64,000 nucleotides of DNA, taken from the NCBI RefSeq assembly GCF_900086655.1, contig NZ_LT575476.1, forward strand, positions 649,664 to 713,663, written 5' to 3'. Shown piece after piece: positions 43,243 through 51,623 of this stretch. The notes below the pieces were generated by a model. It did no database searches and was not told the DNA's origin. It saw only the letters and a list, made by a program, of their open reading frames with translations. The position numbers and the translations under genes were made by a program. How positions within the stretch are numbered: position 1 is the first letter of the stretch; every line of letters starts with the position of its first letter. This stretch comes from Paenibacillus tuaregi (GTDB lineage: Bacteria > Bacillota > Bacilli > Paenibacillales > Paenibacillaceae).

Positions 43243-43261
43243 CTCTGGCATTTTGCCCAGA

Positions 43262-44458
43262 TTAGAAGGGCTGCCATTTCAGATTGCGGGCTTCACCGTA
43301 GCGGTAGGCAACTTCAGGCCAGTACACCACGTTCCACCAGTCGGCAATGTATTTCTTCCGCTCGTTCTGATGCTTGAGATAATAGGAGTGTTCCCATACG
43401 TCTATCGGCAGCAGAGGAACGACATCCCACTGGGACAGGTTCTGGTGCTTCTCGGCTTGAAGAATCTCTAGTCTGTGGCTGCGCGGACTCCATACCAGAA
43501 TCGCCCATCCGCCGCCTTCAACCTCTTCCGCGGCTTTGGTGAACTGCTTATGGAAGGCCTCATAGCTTCCGAAGTCCCGGCGGATCTGGTCAGCCAGCTC
43601 ACCTTGAGGGCGGCCGCCTCCCTTTGGATTCATCGTATCCCAGTAGATGGTGTGCAGGTAGTGCCCGGCCCCGTTAAAAGCCAGCTCCCGCTCCCAGTGC
43701 TTCACAAGGTCAAAGTTGCCGGTCTTACGCGCCTCTGCAAGCTTGGTCTCCGCTTTGTTCAGATTGTCCACATAACTCTGGTGGTGCTTGTCATGGTGGA
43801 TGCGGACGGTAGTCTCGTCGATGTGAGGCTCGAGCGCATTATATGGATAAGGCAGGGGAGGAAGCTTATGACCGCCGATGGGGACCGGCTGTGCCTTTAC
43901 CCTACCTGCATCGGCCGTCTGGCTGGAGGGCTCGGCAGATGGCTCCTGAGTTCCGGGGGAAGCCTCACTGCGTATGAATGCCTGAGCGTATGGGTCCAGG
44001 ACGGCTGGATGGTGAACGCTATGTTCAATCTGCCCAGGGCTGTTCAGTGTCTCCAGGACACCTAGGAAGTATTCGGATTCGCGGATGATATGTAGGATGA
44101 CGGTCTTGGCCAACGGAACCGTCTTGACGGCTGCACTTTGGTCCAGCATGAGGTACAGCTGACGGATCCATTCTCGTGATTGCTGGAACGAGATATCCAG
44201 CAGGCGTTCAATCTGTCTCAGCAGCTCCGGCTGAACTGGGTTCGCCTGAACCTGAATCGCGTGCTGGAGCAGATCGTTCGCCGCCTTCTCGGTCTCCTTG
44301 AACACGATGGCCCATTCATCCAGCAGTTGTACATAAGGTTGTTCAAGGTTAGGCACGATCGCCTTAATGACATCGGTATGTTCATCCTCCTGCTGTTTCC
44401 AGAACCGGATTTCCTCCAAAATGCGAACAGGCAAAAAAGGCCCGTAAATATAGAGCAT
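43262..44458 (-). CDS. DUF2935-superoxide dismutase fusion protein
   Basis: 398 residues. The N-terminal helical domain (1-150: LPVRILEEIRFWKQQEDEHTDVIKAIVPNLEQPYVQLLDEW...) resembles DUF2935, a ferritin-like four-helix fold with repeated E/H residues. A Ser/Ala/Pro-rich linker (about 165-195) joins it to a full Fe/Mn SOD domain: [52 protein letters not shown] and DVWEHSYYLKHQNERKKYIADWWNVV. The canonical HANHSLFW motif is replaced by HYLHTIYW, which keeps the metal-proximal His. It is related to B. subtilis SodF-type proteins. ATG 44458 has AGAGGGGGT upstream. No export signal. Confidence 0.85.
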   Translation of the reverse strand: MLYIYGPFLPVRILEEIRFWKQQEDEHTDVIKAIVPNLEQPYVQLLDEWAIVFKETEKAANDLLQHAIQVQANPVQPELLRQIERLLDISFQQSREWIRQLYLMLDQSAAVKTVPLAKTVILHIIRESEYFLGVLETLNSPGQIEHSVHHPAVLDPYAQAFIRSEASPGTQEPSAEPSSQTADAGRVKAQPVPIGGHKLPPLPYPYNALEPHIDETTVRIHHDKHHQSYVDNLNKAETKLAEARKTGNFDLVKHWERELAFNGAGHYLHTIYWDTMNPKGGGRPQGELADQIRRDFGSYEAFHKQFTKAAEEVEGGGWAILVWSPRSHRLEILQAEKHQNLSQWDVVPLLPIDVWEHSYYLKHQNERKKYIADWWNVVYWPEVAYRYGEARNLKWQPF

Positions 44459-44561
44459 AAAAGGTGTACCCCCTCTAAAATGAACTTCTCGATATAGAAG
44501 TTATGCCAAGGGGAGGTTGGCTATGCCTAAATTTAACGGGCCTGGTACAGGTTATAAGCGG

Positions 44562-45578
44562 TTATTTGTTCTTCATGGCTGCCTGGGCCTGCCCCAGGAA
44601 CGTGGATACCCGGCGCAGGTACTCTCTTGGATGCTCCCTGAAAATCAACTCATGATGTGCCTTCTCTACGATCCAGACACCAGATACCGGATTGGTCTGA
44701 TTGGACGCAAGCTTCTCCGCAATCGGATAAGGAGCCTTCTCATCCTCGGTACCGTGGATGAACAGGATTGGGAACGGATAGTTCTTCTTCTTGACCTCCT
44801 GATAAGGAATCTGGCGCAGGCTGGTTCCGTTCTGGATCGGAAGCAGCATTTCCAGAATCTCAATAGAGGGATGCTGCGGCAGGTTCATCTTCTGCCGAAT
44901 GTTATGGTACAGCGTATCCGGCTCAAGCAGGAAGGTACTGTCGAGTATCATGGCGTCGATATCTTTGCTGACGAGACCGGCCTGCAGGGCTGTGCCTGCA
45001 CCCATGGAGAAGCCCCATACTACAATCTCTTTGGCACCCCTTCGCTTGGCAAGCTCTATCGCACCGAGCAGCTGCTGGGTCTCTTTCTTGCCCCCTGTAG
45101 CCACTTCCTTGCTGTTCTGTGCGGCGAAGCCATAGTCGAACATAATAACATTGAAGTTCAGCCGGTGGGCAAAGTGAGCCAAGTCATACATCGGGATCCA
45201 GCTTTCTTCCCGGTTGGCCCCGTACCCATGGCTGAACACAATGGTCTTCTTGGACCCGGGGGCCGGAATATACCACCCCTGCATAGTACGGCTTCCATCA
45301 ATCGCAGGAAAATTAACATCTTCATATTTCATGCCCTTGGCCAGCATGGGGTTAGAATACAGCGGGGCTACCGTCGGATTCGACAGCACCCAGGCAATAT
45401 AACCGTGCAGAGCAATAAAGCAGAACACAAGAAAAAAAACGATGGACAGCAGCAGGGCCACCAGCACATGCTTTAATTTAATAAAACGCGGGGTCAGCAG
45501 CGCGGTCTGCGTGTCCTTGGATACTCCGGTAGCTCCAGTAGAGTGGGGGGCATCGCTCCGTGTTGTCATCGGGTTCAT
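44562..45578 (-). CDS. Membrane-anchored alpha/beta hydrolase
   Basis: 338 residues from ATG 45578 with AAGGAGGGG upstream. A single membrane helix at about residues 35-60 (VLVALLLSIVFFLVFCFIALHGYIAWVL) leads to a hydrolase domain: TIVFSHGYGANRE, nucleophile elbow VVWGFSMGAGTALQ, acid in LFIHGTEDEKAPYP and His in VEKAHHELIFREHP. It belongs to the same broad family as the 14358 gene. Substrate unknown. The antisense open frame of similar length is a composition artefact. Confidence 0.87.
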   Translation of the reverse strand: MNPMTTRSDAPHSTGATGVSKDTQTALLTPRFIKLKHVLVALLLSIVFFLVFCFIALHGYIAWVLSNPTVAPLYSNPMLAKGMKYEDVNFPAIDGSRTMQGWYIPAPGSKKTIVFSHGYGANREESWIPMYDLAHFAHRLNFNVIMFDYGFAAQNSKEVATGGKKETQQLLGAIELAKRRGAKEIVVWGFSMGAGTALQAGLVSKDIDAMILDSTFLLEPDTLYHNIRQKMNLPQHPSIEILEMLLPIQNGTSLRQIPYQEVKKKNYPFPILFIHGTEDEKAPYPIAEKLASNQTNPVSGVWIVEKAHHELIFREHPREYLRRVSTFLGQAQAAMKNK

Positions 45579-45777
45579 GCATTCCCCTCCTTATATCAAT
45601 TGAGTTAATATTTATGGTGATTACCCGGTAGGGGCGTATTAAATCTTATATATCCAGAAATGATTTTATATTTTATCGTATGATGAGGATTAGGCAAAGT
45701 CAATGGCGGGGAAATATATGGACTTTTCCAGAAACTATGCCATAGTAAAAATATAGACGAGACTGCGTTGTTTCTAG

Positions 45778-45813
45778 TATAATTTTATGTAACTAGGTTT
45801 CATGGAGTGAAAC
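45778..45813 (+). promoter_or_regulatory. IclR gene -10 box and GTTTCA-N5-TGAAAC operator
   Basis: Perfect -10 TATAAT (45778-45783; the -35 is weak), followed 13 bases later by the inverted repeat GTTTCA-TGGAG-TGAAAC (45797-45813), which would lie at about +7 to +23. The same operator occurs upstream of aconitase at 54543-54559. Such half-sites resemble KdgR/IclR family boxes. Autorepression is inferred. Confidence 0.65.
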
Positions 45814-45831
45814 GATAGGGAGGCTTTCCTG

Positions 45832-46575
45832 ATGGAGGACCGCAAACTGACTGTACGTGCCGTAGAGAGGGCACTTGATATATTAATGTGTTTTACCAAA
45901 GCCACGGATCTTGGACTTACGGAAATTTCAAGCCAGATCGGCCTGCACAAGAGCACTGTGCACAGGCTGATGACAACGCTGGAAGAGAAAGGGTTCGTGA
46001 TTCGCGATTCGGCAACAGAGAAGTATCGCCTTGGACTCCGGATTTGGGAGCTGTCAGCCCATTTGTCGCATAGCGATGATCCCGCCGTACTGCTTCTGCC
46101 GCAGATGGAGTTGTTACGCGATCGGCTCGGTGAAACGGTAAGCTTGTATCTGCTGGATGGGACCGAGCGGATTCGAATTCAGGCAGTGCAGAGCAGCCAG
46201 GCCATACGCCGGGTTGCACCTGTAGGGGCCAGGCTGCCCCTTTACGTTGGGGCCTCAAGCAAGGTACTGGTTGCATTTGCCGATCCGTCTACGCAGCAGG
46301 CGGTCCTGAACAGCCCGGATTGGCCATCTTCCGTGGACCGTGAGGATTATATCCGTCAGCTGGACGAGATCCGCGCGAAAGGGTACGCAACCAGCTATGA
46401 GGAACGTGAGCCGGGCGCGGCTGCCGTATCCGCACCAATCTTCAATCATGCGGGTGCCAGTGTGGCCGCATTGTCCGTCTCCGGGCCTGTCAGCCGCCTT
46501 TCGCCGCAGACGCTTGTGGAATTTGGCCCCATCCTGATTGAGGCTGCCCGCGAGATGGGCCTGATGATGCATTGA
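45832..46575 (+). CDS. IclR family transcriptional regulator
   Basis: 247 residues, ATG with GGGAGG upstream. The N-terminal winged HTH (VRAVERALDILMCFTKATDLGLTEISSQIGLHKSTVHRLMTTLEEKGFVIRD) is followed by the IclR effector domain (RRVAPVGARLPLYVGASSKVLVAF... EPGAAAVSAPIFNHAGASVAALSVSGPVSRL). IclR regulators respond to small organic acids and control catabolism. A well-defined inverted repeat lies 19 bases before its own start and a matching one lies upstream of acnA, suggesting that a TCA or glyoxylate-type metabolite is sensed. A terminator follows. Confidence 0.92.
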   Translation: MEDRKLTVRAVERALDILMCFTKATDLGLTEISSQIGLHKSTVHRLMTTLEEKGFVIRDSATEKYRLGLRIWELSAHLSHSDDPAVLLLPQMELLRDRLGETVSLYLLDGTERIRIQAVQSSQAIRRVAPVGARLPLYVGASSKVLVAFADPSTQQAVLNSPDWPSSVDREDYIRQLDEIRAKGYATSYEEREPGAAAVSAPIFNHAGASVAALSVSGPVSRLSPQTLVEFGPILIEAAREMGLMMH

Positions 46576-46600
46576 TCATCCGCAATTGAGGGAAACTTTA

Positions 46601-46639
46601 AAGACCCCTGCCGGCCGCCAGAGGCCAGGGGTCTTTTTT
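46601..46639 (+). terminator. Terminator of the IclR gene
   Basis: AGACCCCTG/CAGGGGTCT stem with a GC-rich loop, followed by seven T. Confidence 0.85.
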
Positions 46640-46701
46640 TGGTTGGGCTAAACATGCAGGCCCGCGGACCGTTAGAACAACGAAGATAAGGAGGGAATAA
46701 G

Positions 46702-46995
46702 TTGATCCTATGGCTGATTTTCTGGGGCATTCTGCTTGTGGCCGGGTATATGGTCCGTAGAGGGAAGAGGCTCCTGCTGCATCCAGACACACCCGAAGGA
46801 CCGGGAAGCCGTATGATTCGTTCTTTAGGTACTTACTGTTATAGCATTGGCGCGGCTGGGCTGCTCAGGGAGATCATTCCGCTGTTGTTTAATGTATCTT
46901 CTATTATCCCGATGCTGAATATAATTCTGGTCTCCTTTGTACTTACACTGACACTGGTTATGTTCGCCAAGCTGCGCCGTCTGAAATTGGAATAA
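46702..46995 (+). CDS. Small membrane protein, hypothetical
   Basis: 97 residues from TTG 46702 with AAGGAGGG upstream. Two or three membrane segments (ILWLIFWGILLVAGYMV at the start; GAAGLLREIIPLLF; MLNIILVSFVLTLTLVMFAKL at the end) with basic tails (RRGKRLLLH and KLRRLKLE). I recognise no family. Single-gene unit bounded by terminators. Confidence 0.7.
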   Translation: MILWLIFWGILLVAGYMVRRGKRLLLHPDTPEGPGSRMIRSLGTYCYSIGAAGLLREIIPLLFNVSSIIPMLNIILVSFVLTLTLVMFAKLRRLKLE

Positions 46996-47009
46996 TTCAT
47001 GCATATACC

Positions 47010-47049
47010 TAAGCCGCCCCGCTAAACCTATTGTTAGCGGGGCGGCTTA
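47010..47049. terminator. Bidirectional terminator
   Basis: TAAGCCGCCCCGCTAA/TTAGCGGGGCGGCTTA perfect 16-bp stem between convergent genes. Confidence 0.88.
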
Positions 47050-47062
47050 TTTCAAAAACAGC

Positions 47063-48688
47063 TTATTTGGTTTTCTTCACCCATGCCGCGATATCATTGA
47101 TTATCGTCTCGGAGGCGTGAGATGGTTGGGCATATTCCATGCTTGTGGATACCCCGTCATACTCGCTGAGAAGATGATTCACTTTCGGGTAAGACTTATA
47201 TTCCACGTCACTGCGGCCAGCGAGGGCAGTTTTCCAGGCGTTGAATTGGGTCATCGGAACCTGATAGTCATTCTCTCCGGCAAGAATGAGAAGTGGGCCT
47301 TTCTGCCCTTTAGCCATGTCCGTTGGCTTGTAATCTCTCATGGAATACCACCAGTAAGGGGTACCCAGAGGGAAATTGGCCGGGAGATTATCCAGAGAGT
47401 ACTGCGGGTCATTCAGCATCTTGGCTGCCGCACTCCATACTGCCGCACTCTGTTCATAAGGAGCTGTGTCCTGGCCAAGGCCTTTAATCCGGCGGATCAA
47501 TTCCTGCTGCTGCTCCAGCGCCACATCCATGAACGTACTGCTTGGTCCAGCAAGCATAATGGTGCCTTTGATATTCCGTTCATCCTTGTCCGCATTGATG
47601 ATGAGCGGAAGAGCGAATCCGCCTTGACTGTGACCAGCTACGAAAATATGGGACGTATCAATGTCCTTGCGTGATTTCAGGTATCTAACGGCGGTAATGG
47701 CATCATCCACGGTCTCCTGCTTGATGGTTGCTTTAGGATTAGCGGCAAATTTGAAAGTATGCTCATACGTAATTTTATCATAACGGAGTACCGCAATCCC
47801 CTGACTTGCCAGACCATTCGCCAGATCACGGAACGGCTTAGCTGCGCCAATGGATGAATCCCGGTCATTAGGCCCGGAGCCGTGCACCAGTACGACCACA
47901 GGAGCGGGCCCCCCGGATACGGGTTTGGTCAACACGCCTGGCAGAGCGAATACGCCTTCACCAAGGGTAACCTCTTCTTCCGTGTAGGAAGCCGGATTCA
48001 CGTAGGACGGGTTGGTATAGGCCACGCTGCCACCCGGTGCGATGAACAGGTCGTCCACTTGGCCAGCCTTATTCATACGCAGAGTATAATTGAGTGGTGC
48101 AGCTGGAGTCTGGAACGAATAGGTGATATTGGTGTGCACTCCGTTAGGCGTTACCGTTCTGGACAGCTGGGTGGAAGGAGCGCCATAGATTTGGGCGTAT
48201 CCTTTCCATAGCTCCTTCAGCTGAGGCTTGGGCAGCGCTACCTTGAACGCGGGACTCATCCATTTCTCAGCAGCATCTGCGTCACCGGTTTTAAGCGCCT
48301 GTACAAATGCATCCCCAGGAAGCCCCTCTTCCACAGATGGCTTCTCTTCAGCTGGAGCATCCTGAAGCAGCTGAATGATCGCATCGGGATTGATGAGCGC
48401 TTGATTGCGAACCACCCGAAGAGAATCTGGCAAATTAATCTGCTTGCCATTCAGCGCAGCCGTTTTCTTACCAACAGTTAGAACTAGCGTGCTGTCACCT
48501 TTAGTAATCGTGACGGTTTGGGACTTCTGATTCCAGGTTACTGCTGCGCCAAGCTTGGCGGCTGTATCTCTGACCGGTGCAACGGATGAGGCGCTCTTGG
48601 CTGCCCCAGCAGCAGCTGGAACGGATAGACTAAGACACAGGGCAGCGGTAACTGCAGTGTACCGGATTTTTGGACGTTTCGTCATCAT
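47063..48688 (-). CDS. Secreted alpha/beta hydrolase with copper amine oxidase-like N-terminal domain
   Basis: 541 residues. Signal peptide (YTAVTAALCLSLSVPAAAGAA). Residues about 35-110 form a copper-amine-oxidase-N-like repeat (KLGAAVTWNQKSQTVTITKGDSTLVLTVGKKTAALNGKQINLPDSLRVVRNQALI), a common extracellular module of Paenibacillus. A DUF3887-like segment (DAFVQALKTGDADAAEKWMSPAF) follows. The hydrolase domain has VVLVHGSGPNDRDSSIG, nucleophile elbow VAGHSQGGFALP, an acid in LILAGENDYQVPM and a terminal His in PKVNHLLSEYD. It is predicted to be an extracellular esterase or peptidase-like hydrolase. ATG 48688 or 48685 follows TAGGAGGAA. Confidence 0.85.
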   Translation of the reverse strand: MMTKRPKIRYTAVTAALCLSLSVPAAAGAAKSASSVAPVRDTAAKLGAAVTWNQKSQTVTITKGDSTLVLTVGKKTAALNGKQINLPDSLRVVRNQALINPDAIIQLLQDAPAEEKPSVEEGLPGDAFVQALKTGDADAAEKWMSPAFKVALPKPQLKELWKGYAQIYGAPSTQLSRTVTPNGVHTNITYSFQTPAAPLNYTLRMNKAGQVDDLFIAPGGSVAYTNPSYVNPASYTEEEVTLGEGVFALPGVLTKPVSGGPAPVVVLVHGSGPNDRDSSIGAAKPFRDLANGLASQGIAVLRYDKITYEHTFKFAANPKATIKQETVDDAITAVRYLKSRKDIDTSHIFVAGHSQGGFALPLIINADKDERNIKGTIMLAGPSSTFMDVALEQQQELIRRIKGLGQDTAPYEQSAAVWSAAAKMLNDPQYSLDNLPANFPLGTPYWWYSMRDYKPTDMAKGQKGPLLILAGENDYQVPMTQFNAWKTALAGRSDVEYKSYPKVNHLLSEYDGVSTSMEYAQPSHASETIINDIAAWVKKTK

Positions 48689-48727
48689 GGGTTCCTCCTA
48701 AATGTATGAAGTATAATAATCTCTGGC

Positions 48728-49831
48728 TTAGGGAGCCAGAAAAGTAATAACCAATATTATAATTACAAATGGTGCCACCAACATCAACCAAGCAAGCGGT
48801 CTTGCATAGTTCATCGTCCAGCCCACACCCATTCTCTTCTCAACAAAGAGCGAAGGGTCGTTCGGATTGTAGTAGAAATTGCCGAGCTTCCAGTTGTGAT
48901 CATCATTGACAGGCATAGTTCCCGATTTATCAGGACTGTTGTCCAGGCGGCTGCCGCCTTGTCCGGTCTGGAAGGAGAGCAGGAGAGCTGATAGGATCAT
49001 CAAGGCTGGTGCCAGCATGATGACGGTCATTTGAATATGGTTGTTGATCTGCAAGAACATACTCAGCTGTATGAATGAGAACATCAGGATGAGTGTAAAG
49101 GCAGAAACCAGGCTGTACATGGACCATCTACGGCGGAACAGCACATTCTGCTGGGAGGATGCCGCGCCTTTGCCCGGCTCAAGCTGCTGCTTGCTTCTGG
49201 AAATAATACGGTTAACCATGTAGAAGAGTAAAAGCAAAACTACCTGCATGACATTGGGGAAAAGAACAGACATGTGCGACTTCTCCACACTTCTTATGAC
49301 CTCTCCATCCATACTGTATTTCATCGGTATCATGTTGGGCACAAGGTCGTAATTCATCAGGGCAACCACAACGTTGACCGCAATTATAAGCAGATGAGGC
49401 ATGAACCACCAGTTTGAATAGACAAGCTTATGCGTGCGGAAGCTGGTATCAATCACAAGCTTCTCCTGCTTAGAAGGCAGAGCGGGATGCATAGCCTTAT
49501 AACCTTTCATTTTGAAATAAAAATAGAGCTGGATAAGCATAGAGCTTAAAACCATCGCTGCAGCATACACAGGAAGAATAATGTTGGCCAGTGTACCCTC
49601 CTGGCCCGAGGACATGAACAGAGCAAAGGCAATCGATAGAACAGCCTGAATGCCTCCTGTAGTCCAAGCATAAGCTCTGCGCATGCCTGCCACTTCCTTG
49701 CTGTAGTACATTTCCTCAGAGACCGAAATTCCGAAGCTGACGGTCTTCCGGCTTAGAAATGGCATTGCGATCATGGTTGCCGAGACGGCGGCGATCATCA
49801 GGATCAGAATAATAATAGAAAGCCAGTTCAT
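48728..49831 (-). CDS. DUF1648/DUF5808-type membrane protein
   Basis: 367 residues from ATG 49831, which overlaps the stop region of the GntR gene (TAATATG). About nine membrane segments. The segment NYDLVPNMIPMKYSMDGEVIRS matches DUF1648 (found in SdpI-like immunity and membrane proteins), and the C-terminal NWKLGNFYYNPNDPSLFVEKRMGVGWTMNYARPLAW matches DUF5808. Tight coupling to a YtrA-type GntR regulator suggests an envelope-stress or antimicrobial-peptide response function, as for ytrA operons. That role is inferred. Confidence 0.8.
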   Translation of the reverse strand: MNWLSIIILILMIAAVSATMIAMPFLSRKTVSFGISVSEEMYYSKEVAGMRRAYAWTTGGIQAVLSIAFALFMSSGQEGTLANIILPVYAAAMVLSSMLIQLYFYFKMKGYKAMHPALPSKQEKLVIDTSFRTHKLVYSNWWFMPHLLIIAVNVVVALMNYDLVPNMIPMKYSMDGEVIRSVEKSHMSVLFPNVMQVVLLLLFYMVNRIISRSKQQLEPGKGAASSQQNVLFRRRWSMYSLVSAFTLILMFSFIQLSMFLQINNHIQMTVIMLAPALMILSALLLSFQTGQGGSRLDNSPDKSGTMPVNDDHNWKLGNFYYNPNDPSLFVEKRMGVGWTMNYARPLAWLMLVAPFVIIILVITFLAP

Positions 49832-49832
49832 A

Positions 49833-50234
49833 TTACTTGCCCCTCTCATTGTTATCAGGCATAAGTTCGCTATAGATGCTGCCTGTGATATCTATGAGCT
49901 GTTCCTTCGTCATTCCTCTGCATATGGCTTCGGCAATAATGGATTTCAACTGCCTGCGCTGCTGCTCCAAAAACTCTGGAGTGACAGAGGGCATCCCATC
50001 CGGGTTGACCACAACCCCCTTCTGCCGATGGACCAGAATGAAGCCTTCCTGCTTGAGCAGGGTATAGGCTTTATTGACGGTATGCAGATTAATGCCGATA
50101 TCGGAAGCCAAGCTTCTCACTGAAGGTAGAGCCTCTCCGGGCTGAAGTCGGCCGCTGGCAATCCCTTCTATGATCTGGTTGATGAGCTGGGTGTATATGG
50201 GGGTATCGGACTGCATATCAAGCTCGATAATCAC
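49833..50234 (-). CDS. GntR family regulator, YtrA subfamily
   Basis: 133 residues from GTG 50234 with TAGGAGG upstream. The wHTH is typical (PIYTQLINQIIEGIASGRLQPGEALPSVRSLASDIGINLHTVNKAYTLLKQEGFI), with only a short C-terminal helical tail, as in YtrA proteins (about 125-130 residues). A perfect palindrome overlapping its promoter and a directly downstream membrane-protein gene make a typical autoregulated unit. Confidence 0.92.
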   Translation of the reverse strand: MIIELDMQSDTPIYTQLINQIIEGIASGRLQPGEALPSVRSLASDIGINLHTVNKAYTLLKQEGFILVHRQKGVVVNPDGMPSVTPEFLEQQRRQLKSIIAEAICRGMTKEQLIDITGSIYSELMPDNNERGK

Positions 50235-50254
50235 AATAGCGGCCTCCTAACTAT

Positions 50255-50296
50255 CTGTTATAGTTTAAATATAACAGTTATAATTTGGTTTGTAAA
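50255..50296 (-). promoter_or_regulatory. Promoter and palindromic operator of the GntR-DUF1648 operon
   Basis: On the minus strand: -35 TTTACA (50291-50296), 17-base spacer, -10 TATATT (50268-50273). The palindrome CTGTTATA-N7-TATAACAG (50255-50277) spans the -10 box, the expected place for GntR/YtrA autorepression. Confidence 0.8.
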
Positions 50297-50314
50297 TAGA
50301 TAATGCTGCAAATG

Positions 50315-50401
50315 TTGAACTTAAGAAATACCGACAGGCAAGAAGTGGGACGGAAGAACATTCACATGGCTTACATGTAAATCAATAGTTCATCTTATAC
50401 A
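50315..50401 (+). repeat. Dispersed intergenic repeat, family B, copy 3
   Basis: Starts TTGAACTTAAGAAATACC and ends GGCTTACATGTAAATCAATAGTTCATCTTATACA. It is the clearest copy of the family. TGAACT near the left end and AGTTCA near the right end are inverted. It lies in the divergent gap between the GntR operon and cysK. Confidence 0.6.
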
Positions 50402-50495
50402 ATTTGGTTTTCCCTAAATATAGGCGTATATTAGATATAGTTAAATCCGATTTAATCGGGTGGGAAATGATATTTTGTGTGAAAGGAATATACTT

Positions 50496-51428
50496 ATGCC
50501 GAAGATTGCGAAGAATTTAACAGAGCTGATTGGGAATACCCCACTGCTTGAATTAGGTGCTTATGAAGAAAAGGAGGGACTTCAGGCCCGAATACTGGCT
50601 AAGCTGGAGTACTTCAATCCGGCTGGAAGTGTTAAGGACCGTACAAGCTTTGCTTTAATTCAGCGTGCTGAGGAGCAGGGATTGCTTAATAAGGATTCTG
50701 TTATTATTGAGCCGACCAGCGGGAACATGGGGATTGGGCTCGCCTTTGCGGCAGCAGCACTTGGATATAAGCTCATTATCACCTTGCCGGAGACCTTCAG
50801 CATTGAACGCCGGAAGCTCATGAATGCTTATGGTGCCGAGCTTGTCTTGACACCGGCCAGCGAGGGCATGGCAGGGGCTATTCGTAAAGCGGAAGAACTG
50901 GCGGCAGAAATTCCGAACGCCTTCATTCCACAGCAATTCAACAACCCGGCGAACCCTGAAATACATAAGAAAACAACAGCAGAAGAAATTTGGCGGGACA
51001 CGGACGGACAAGTGGATATTTTTGTGGCCGGTGTAGGCACAGGAGGGACGATCAGCGGAGTCGGTGAAGTGCTTAAAAAGTATAATCCTGCAATTGAAGT
51101 TGTAGCCGTTGAGCCATTCGATTCCCCAGTGCTGTCGGGAGGCAAGCGGGGCCCCCATGCGATTCAGGGGATTGGCGCAGGATTTATCCCGGATAACTAC
51201 AATCCACAGGTGGTGGATGAGATTGTTCGGGTCAAGAATGAAGATGCGTTCGAGACGGCACGCCGGCTTGCCCGCAGCGAGGGACTGCTGGTGGGGATTT
51301 CCTCCGGAGCTGCAGCTTTTGCAGCAGCCTCGCTCGCTGCGCGTCCAGAGAACAAGGGTAGAACTATCGTTGTGATACTGCCGGATACCGGCGAAAGATA
51401 TTTATCTACGGACTTGTTCGGGGAGTAG
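50496..51428 (+). CDS. cysK: Cysteine synthase A (O-acetylserine sulfhydrylase)
   Basis: 310 residues from ATG 50496 (GAAAGGAA upstream). PLP fold-type II enzyme: PLP lysine in [15 protein letters not shown], substrate loop [13 protein letters not shown], phosphate-binding [15 protein letters not shown] and C-terminal [12 protein letters not shown]. It makes cysteine from O-acetylserine and sulfide in the cytosol. The length and motifs favour CysK over CBS/CysM types. It is monocistronic, with two hairpins following. Confidence 0.94.
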   Translation: MPKIAKNLTELIGNTPLLELGAYEEKEGLQARILAKLEYFNPAGSVKDRTSFALIQRAEEQGLLNKDSVIIEPTSGNMGIGLAFAAAALGYKLIITLPETFSIERRKLMNAYGAELVLTPASEGMAGAIRKAEELAAEIPNAFIPQQFNNPANPEIHKKTTAEEIWRDTDGQVDIFVAGVGTGGTISGVGEVLKKYNPAIEVVAVEPFDSPVLSGGKRGPHAIQGIGAGFIPDNYNPQVVDEIVRVKNEDAFETARRLARSEGLLVGISSGAAAFAAASLAARPENKGRTIVVILPDTGERYLSTDLFGE

Positions 51429-51468
51429 CTTAGATAAGTCCATGCTGCCGCTTGTACATCTCACGAAG

Positions 51469-51509
51469 AAGCCTCGCTGTGCATCCTGACTGGATGGGCA
51501 GCGGGGCTT
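51469..51509 (+). terminator. Hairpin downstream of cysK
   Basis: AGCCTCGCTG...CAGCGGGGCT stem with an inner CATCC/GGATG pair; the T-tail is weak. Confidence 0.5.
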
Positions 51510-51542
51510 AATGTGTTTCTTCGGTTCTTTTTACTAATTGCG

Positions 51543-51590
51543 AAAAAGCCTGCAGCTCGGGAACGGGTTCCCGTGGCTGCAGGCTTTTTT
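51543..51590. terminator. Bidirectional terminator between cysK and acnA
   Basis: AAAAAGCCTGCAG/CTGCAGGCTTTTT stem with an inner GGGAAC/GTTCCC pairing, flanked by A and T runs. Confidence 0.88.
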
Positions 51591-51623
51591 GAAGCAGTAT
51601 AACTGCAACTGATTATAAGCAGA

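Noticed and set aside
44517-45476. 319-codon open frame on the plus strand
   Set aside because: Entirely antisense to a well-supported alpha/beta hydrolase with a better ribosome site and family motifs; its protein has no recognisable domain.
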